DNA of 64,000 nt from Segatella copri (GTDB lineage Bacteria > Bacteroidota > Bacteroidia > Bacteroidales > Bacteroidaceae), in assembly GCF_026015625.1 (NCBI RefSeq), contig NZ_JAPDVG010000001.1, positions 434,001 to 498,000 on the forward strand, read 5' to 3'. Below the pieces are notes generated by a model. It had not been told where the DNA came from, made no database searches, and saw only the letters and a list, made by a program, of their open reading frames with translations. The position numbers and the translations under genes are program-made. This document shows, piece after piece, positions 60,803 to 64,000 of this stretch (positions within the stretch are counted from its first letter, which is position 1; every line of letters starts with the position of its first letter).

Positions 60803-62266
60803 ATGAAGATAGGTTTTGATAACGAGAAGTATCTGAAGATTCAGTCAGAACACATCAAGGAGAGAATCTCACAGTTTGACGGAAAGCTTTACCTCGAATT
60901 GGGCGGTAAACTTTTTGACGATCATCATGCCAGCAGAGTTTTGCCGGGTTTCCAGCCTGACAGCAAACTGCGCATGTTCCAGAAAATCAGCGATAGCATC
61001 GAGATTGTTATCGTGATTAGTGCAGCCGATATAGAGAAGAACAAGAAGCGTGCCGACTTGGGCATTACATACGATGAGGACGTGTTGCGCCTTCGTGGTG
61101 AGTTCCAAAACCGTGGTTTCATGGTGGGTTCTGTTGTCATCACTCATTATAATGGCCAGCCTGCCGCCATCGCCTTCAAACAGCGTCTGGAGCGCGAGGG
61201 CATCAAGACTTACTGCCATTATCTCATCGAGGGCTATCCTCATAACGTGAGTCTGATTGCCTCTGACGAGGGCTTCGGTCAGAACGATTATGTTGAAACA
61301 GAGCGTCCGCTGGTTATTGTTACTGCGCCGGGTCCTGGTAGCGGTAAGATGGCGGTTTGCCTGAGTCAGCTTTATAATGAGAACAAGCGTGGTGTGCATG
61401 CCGGCTATGCCAAGTTTGAGACATTCCCTGTGTGGAATCTCCCATTGAAGCATCCTGTGAACATCGCATACGAGGCTGCTACTGCCGATCTGAACGATGT
61501 GAATATGATTGACCCGTTCCATCTGGAGGCTTACAACAAGATAGCCATCAACTATAACCGTGATGTAGAGATTTATCCTGTGCTCAATGCGCTGTTCGAG
61601 GGTATCTATGGTAGCAATCCATACAAGTCGCCTACGGATATGGGTGTGAACATGGTAGGTTTCTGTATCTCTGATGATGAGGCTTGCTGCGAGGCATCCA
61701 AGAATGAGATTGTCCGCCGTTACTATGCGGCTACCAACAAGTTGGCGGCTGGTGCTTGCAATGAAGATGAGATCAATAAGATTCAGATGCTCTTCAATCA
61801 GGCTAAGATTACTACTGATTACCGCAAGGTGACGGTAGCTGCCAAGAATCATAAGAAGGAGACGGGTCATACCTCTTCTGCCATTGAGTTGGAGGATGGT
61901 ACCATTATCTGCGGTCATAGCAGCGAGTTGCTGGGCTGTAGTGCCGCCTTGCTCCTGAATGTTACCAAGCAGTTGGCAGGCATCGACCATGAATTGAAGC
62001 TGATTCCTCAGTCGATGATTGAGCCTATCCAGCATACCAAGGTGAATTATCTCGGTGGTCACAATCCTCGTCTTCATACGGATGAGGTTTTGGTAGCTCT
62101 TTCTGTTCTTTCAGAGAATGATGAGAACTGCAAGAAGGCATTGGAGCAGTTGCCTAAGCTTCGCGGATGTCAGGCTCATTGCACCGTGATGCTGAGTGAT
62201 GTAGACCAGAAAATCTTCAAGAAGCTCGGTGTGGATATCACCTGCGAGCCGGTATTGAAGAAGTAA
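60803..62266 (+). CDS. DUF1846 family protein
   Basis: 487 aa cytoplasmic protein. The opening KIGFDNEKYLKIQSEHIKER, LYLELGGKLFDDHHASRVLP, TAPGPGSGKMAVCLSQLY (a P-loop-like stretch) and LGGHNPRLHTDEVLVALS are those of DUF1846, a widespread family of unknown function with a nucleotide-binding-like fold. The last codons and stop region are repeated just downstream (62253-62271 and 62282-62300). Confidence 0.88.
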   Translation: MKIGFDNEKYLKIQSEHIKERISQFDGKLYLELGGKLFDDHHASRVLPGFQPDSKLRMFQKISDSIEIVIVISAADIEKNKKRADLGITYDEDVLRLRGEFQNRGFMVGSVVITHYNGQPAAIAFKQRLEREGIKTYCHYLIEGYPHNVSLIASDEGFGQNDYVETERPLVIVTAPGPGSGKMAVCLSQLYNENKRGVHAGYAKFETFPVWNLPLKHPVNIAYEAATADLNDVNMIDPFHLEAYNKIAINYNRDVEIYPVLNALFEGIYGSNPYKSPTDMGVNMVGFCISDDEACCEASKNEIVRRYYAATNKLAAGACNEDEINKIQMLFNQAKITTDYRKVTVAAKNHKKETGHTSSAIELEDGTIICGHSSELLGCSAALLLNVTKQLAGIDHELKLIPQSMIEPIQHTKVNYLGGHNPRLHTDEVLVALSVLSENDENCKKALEQLPKLRGCQAHCTVMLSDVDQKIFKKLGVDITCEPVLKK

Positions 62267-62300
62267 ATTTGGGTTGGATACTATTGAAGAAGCAAATTTG
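62253..62300. repeat. Duplicated 3' end of the DUF1846 gene
   Basis: TATTGAAGAAGTAAATTTG (62253-62271) and TATTGAAGAAGCAAATTTG (62282-62300) differ by one base; in the second copy the stop TAA reads CAA. Confidence 0.7.
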
Positions 62301-62313
62301 CTTTAAACAATAT

Positions 62314-62375
62314 ACCCTCGAAAAGTTATAGTTAATCTCGTAGATTGATTAATTATACCTTTTCGGGGGTGTTTG
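62314..62375. terminator. Extended terminator hairpin after DUF1846, facing the hip module
   Basis: ACCCTCGAAAAG (62314-62325) pairs with CTTTTCGGGGGT (62359-62370, one G-U); inner GTTAATC/GATTAAT lengthens the stem, and a T-rich tail follows. Its right arm contains a hip-operator-like TATACCTTTTCGGGGG. Confidence 0.7.
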
Positions 62376-62396
62376 TTTTTATTTTATACAGAAACA

Positions 62397-63338
62397 TTAT
62401 CTTAATGCCATAACTCTGCTGAGAATCAGTTTCTTGTATTCCTTCTTCATGCTGTCTGGCAGGAAGGAGGCTTCTATCAGGTCGAGCCATTTCACGATGG
62501 ATCGGCGGAACTTTTTGGCGATGTTGTTGATTACCTTGTCGCTGAGGCCCGAGGCGGTCATTACCTTGACGAAATCAGATTTCTGAATCTTTCTCTTTCT
62601 TCCGTTGAGCGTCAGGGCGAGTTCCTCGGTATCTTCTGGCATCACAATCTTCGTGCAGAGGAGGTCGTAGGCTGGAGTTAAGCCATAACCCAACTTGCGG
62701 TTGTTGTAGAGCGAGAAGTTCTTGAGGTGCATGTCAGCGTTGCCCGTAATCCATGAGAAGATGACCACTTCCCAATAGTTCACGAGGTCGAGCTGCGAGA
62801 ACGATGAATACTTCTTGATGAGTCTGGCTATCTGCTCGTAGGAACCTTTATATTTGTATTCGGTAAGGCGCTCTGACAGCTGACACATATCTTCCATCGG
62901 TACCTTTTGTCCATCATCCAGTCGGTCTATTCTCCGGGTGATATAACAGAGTTCACCATCGGCAAAGCGAATCAGTCCGTGGGGAACCACAGCTATCTTG
63001 GCGGCTTCGGCGAGATGCATCGTGAGGTCTTCTATTTCCGGTAGACAGCGGTAGCGGTCGGTTTGTGGCTTGAGGATATATTTTCCCCAAAGACCTACGA
63101 TGGTGAAACGGGATGGTTCGTTCTTTCCGCCCGGATTTACATCGAGCGAGAGCTTCGCCTGCACACCGGTGAGGGTGGTCTGGGCACGCACTACCTGTTT
63201 TGCCAGGTCGCCAATTTCCTTTCTAACGTAGGGTAGGACAGGGGCTTCCTTGGTGCCGAAGAGCTTGCGTGCGCAGGCGGGATGGTAATCTACCTGACCA
63301 GGTTTGAGCGGTTTATAACAATATAGACATTTCTCCAT
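62397..63338 (-). CDS. hipT: HipT-like kinase (HipA C-terminal domain)
   Basis: 313 aa. An N-terminal CLYCYKPL..CARKLFG zinc-ribbon-like motif (Cys4, Cys7, His/Cys near 19-23) precedes the HipA kinase core: TGVQAKLSLDV as the P-loop-like region, GKYILKPQTDRY, and WITGNADMHLKNFSL with the catalytic Asp and Asn of the HipA family. These kinases phosphorylate glutamyl- or tryptophanyl-tRNA synthetase. The HipA N-terminal domain is a separate gene 3 bp upstream, the layout of three-gene HipBST modules. The symbol is proposed from that layout. Confidence 0.85.
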   Translation of the reverse strand: MEKCLYCYKPLKPGQVDYHPACARKLFGTKEAPVLPYVRKEIGDLAKQVVRAQTTLTGVQAKLSLDVNPGGKNEPSRFTIVGLWGKYILKPQTDRYRCLPEIEDLTMHLAEAAKIAVVPHGLIRFADGELCYITRRIDRLDDGQKVPMEDMCQLSERLTEYKYKGSYEQIARLIKKYSSFSQLDLVNYWEVVIFSWITGNADMHLKNFSLYNNRKLGYGLTPAYDLLCTKIVMPEDTEELALTLNGRKRKIQKSDFVKVMTASGLSDKVINNIAKKFRRSIVKWLDLIEASFLPDSMKKEYKKLILSRVMALR

Positions 63339-63341
63339 ATC

Positions 63342-63710
63342 TTATTCTCCTTTCTGTTTTTGGGATGAACCATTCGTTTCTTCTGCTGGAGATTCGTTTG
63401 TAGGAATCACGCTTACTGCTCCGATGCAATCCTTGCAGCAGGCAAGGAGGAGCGACATTCTGTCGCGCTGGTTGATTTTCCAACTGCTTTCTGCAATGTT
63501 CAGCAGCCAGCCTTCGGGGATTAATCCATCGAAGAATGGGAACAGTACGGTATCGTGGTAGGGCTCATCGGATAAGGGAAGCGTCAGACTTACGGCTTCC
63601 GCACCATCCGATGCCAGATAATCTGAATCATAGGCGAAGGTAAAGCCTGTCTCGTCTTCCGTCAGCAGACCTACGTATTGGTCGTAGAGATATATTTTTC
63701 CTTGTTTCAT
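63342..63710 (-). CDS. hipS: HipS-like protein (HipA N-terminal domain)
   Basis: 122 aa. GKIYLYDQYVGLLTEDETGF, FAYDSDYLASDGAEAVSLTL and PFFDGLIPEGW are the HipA N-terminal (couple-like) subdomain, here a separate protein. In HipBST the HipS partner neutralises HipT. It is 12 bp after the HipB gene and 3 bp before the kinase. The C-terminal tail (SPAEETNGSSQKQKGE) is polar and probably disordered. Confidence 0.82.
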   Translation of the reverse strand: MKQGKIYLYDQYVGLLTEDETGFTFAYDSDYLASDGAEAVSLTLPLSDEPYHDTVLFPFFDGLIPEGWLLNIAESSWKINQRDRMSLLLACCKDCIGAVSVIPTNESPAEETNGSSQKQKGE

Positions 63711-63722
63711 GATATTTTATTT

Positions 63723-63929
63723 TTATTCTTTTTTGATAGGAACGGGGCCTATTTCCTGACCGAACAGGAGGAGGACCTGATTTACTTTATCGAGTCGCAA
63801 TGTTTCCTTTCCCTGTTCCAGTTCTCTTACGAATCTGAGTCCTACGCCCGATTTCGCTGCCAGATCTACTTGCGTCAATCCGAATTGCTTGCGCATTTCC
63901 TTGACGTATGATGATAATGTATTGCTCAT
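63723..63929 (-). CDS. hipB: HipB-like HTH regulator
   Basis: 68 aa XRE-type helix-turn-helix: VKEMRKQFGLTQVDLAAKSG then VGLRFVRELEQGKETLRLDK, as in HipB antitoxins. It probably represses the module by binding the TATACCCTnTCGGG sequences at 63943-63958 and 63985-64000 just upstream. Confidence 0.87.
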   Translation of the reverse strand: MSNTLSSYVKEMRKQFGLTQVDLAAKSGVGLRFVRELEQGKETLRLDKVNQVLLLFGQEIGPVPIKKE

Positions 63930-63942
63930 ATTCTTCTTGTTT

Positions 63943-64000
63943 TATACCCTATCGGGTAATATTATATATGGGACAACATTATATTATACCCTTTCGGGGG
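63943..64000 (-). promoter_or_regulatory. Probable HipB operator pair
   Basis: TATACCCTATCGGGTA (63943-63958, partly palindromic: TACCC..GGGTA) and TATACCCTTTCGGGGG (63985-64000) lie 42 bp apart upstream of hipB. A third, TATACCTTTTCGGGGG, is at 62354-62369 beyond the 3' end of the module. The right copy touches the window edge. Confidence 0.55.

Noticed and set aside
60869-62077. Antisense frame (402 aa) opposite the DUF1846 gene
   Set aside because: The plus-strand frame matches a conserved family over its whole length with promoter and terminator.

Overview
The window comes from a Bacteroidota chromosome, most likely a gut Prevotella/Segatella-type organism. Supporting this are the TAnnTTTGC promoter -7 motif upstream of most operons, a short primary sigma factor (291 aa) lacking region 1.1, an 11-subunit complex I operon with fused nuoCD and no nuoEFG, BACON domains, lipoprotein-type surface glycan-binding proteins, a PorT-like barrel and CHU_C/T9SS-type C-terminal domains. 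Species assignment is inference.

Layout. (1) 1-17.4 kb: a beta-mannan/beta-glucan utilisation locus. It holds the tail of a glycan-binding protein, a multidomain surface lipoprotein, two GH5_4 endoglucanase-type enzymes, a GH5_7 mannanase, a CE7 esterase, a GH26 mannanase, a GH130 mannosylglucose phosphorylase, a GPH sugar symporter and a cellobiose/mannobiose 2-epimerase. Together they give the route mannan -> mannobiose -> mannosylglucose -> mannose-1-phosphate + glucose. Two abutting IS110-family elements (7.74-10.30 kb) sit between the GH5_7 terminator and the promoter of the second half. (2) 17.5-18.9 kb: tandem deoxynucleoside kinases, then a 22-23-bp phased repeat island (19.03-19.48 kb) and a gene fragment. 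(3) 19.9-30.0 kb: nuoA-B-CD-H-I-J-K-L-M-N, then DUF4250 and YitT genes. (4) 31.4-32.1 kb: a second 22-bp phased repeat island. (5) 32.2-46.3 kb: a visibly AT-rich accessory island. It carries a two-gene small-protein unit and a DNA phosphorothioation operon (dndC, dndD, dndE). The same operon continues with an unusual 939-aa protein combining alphaCTD-like, sigma-region-4-like and HARE-HTH-like modules, a PLD-nuclease/SF2 helicase, a 70-aa protein, a Rad50-like ATPase and a 178-aa protein. The operon appears to start with a structured leader of roughly 430 nt. (6) 46.4-62.3 kb: housekeeping genes (uvrA, CHU_C-domain protein, LysM/periplasmic-binding protein, PorT-like barrel, MFS transporter, WG-repeat protein, rpoD, POT peptide transporter, S9 peptidase, O-acetylhomoserine sulfhydrylase, DUF1846). 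(7) 62.4-64 kb: a three-part HipB/HipS/HipT-like toxin-antitoxin module bracketed by 16-bp near-identical sites.

The most unusual material is the phosphorothioation island (its RNA-polymerase-like mosaic protein and structured leader), the two phased repeat islands, and the tandem IS110 pair, in which the right end of one element carries a promoter motif pointing into the presumed bridge-RNA region of the other.
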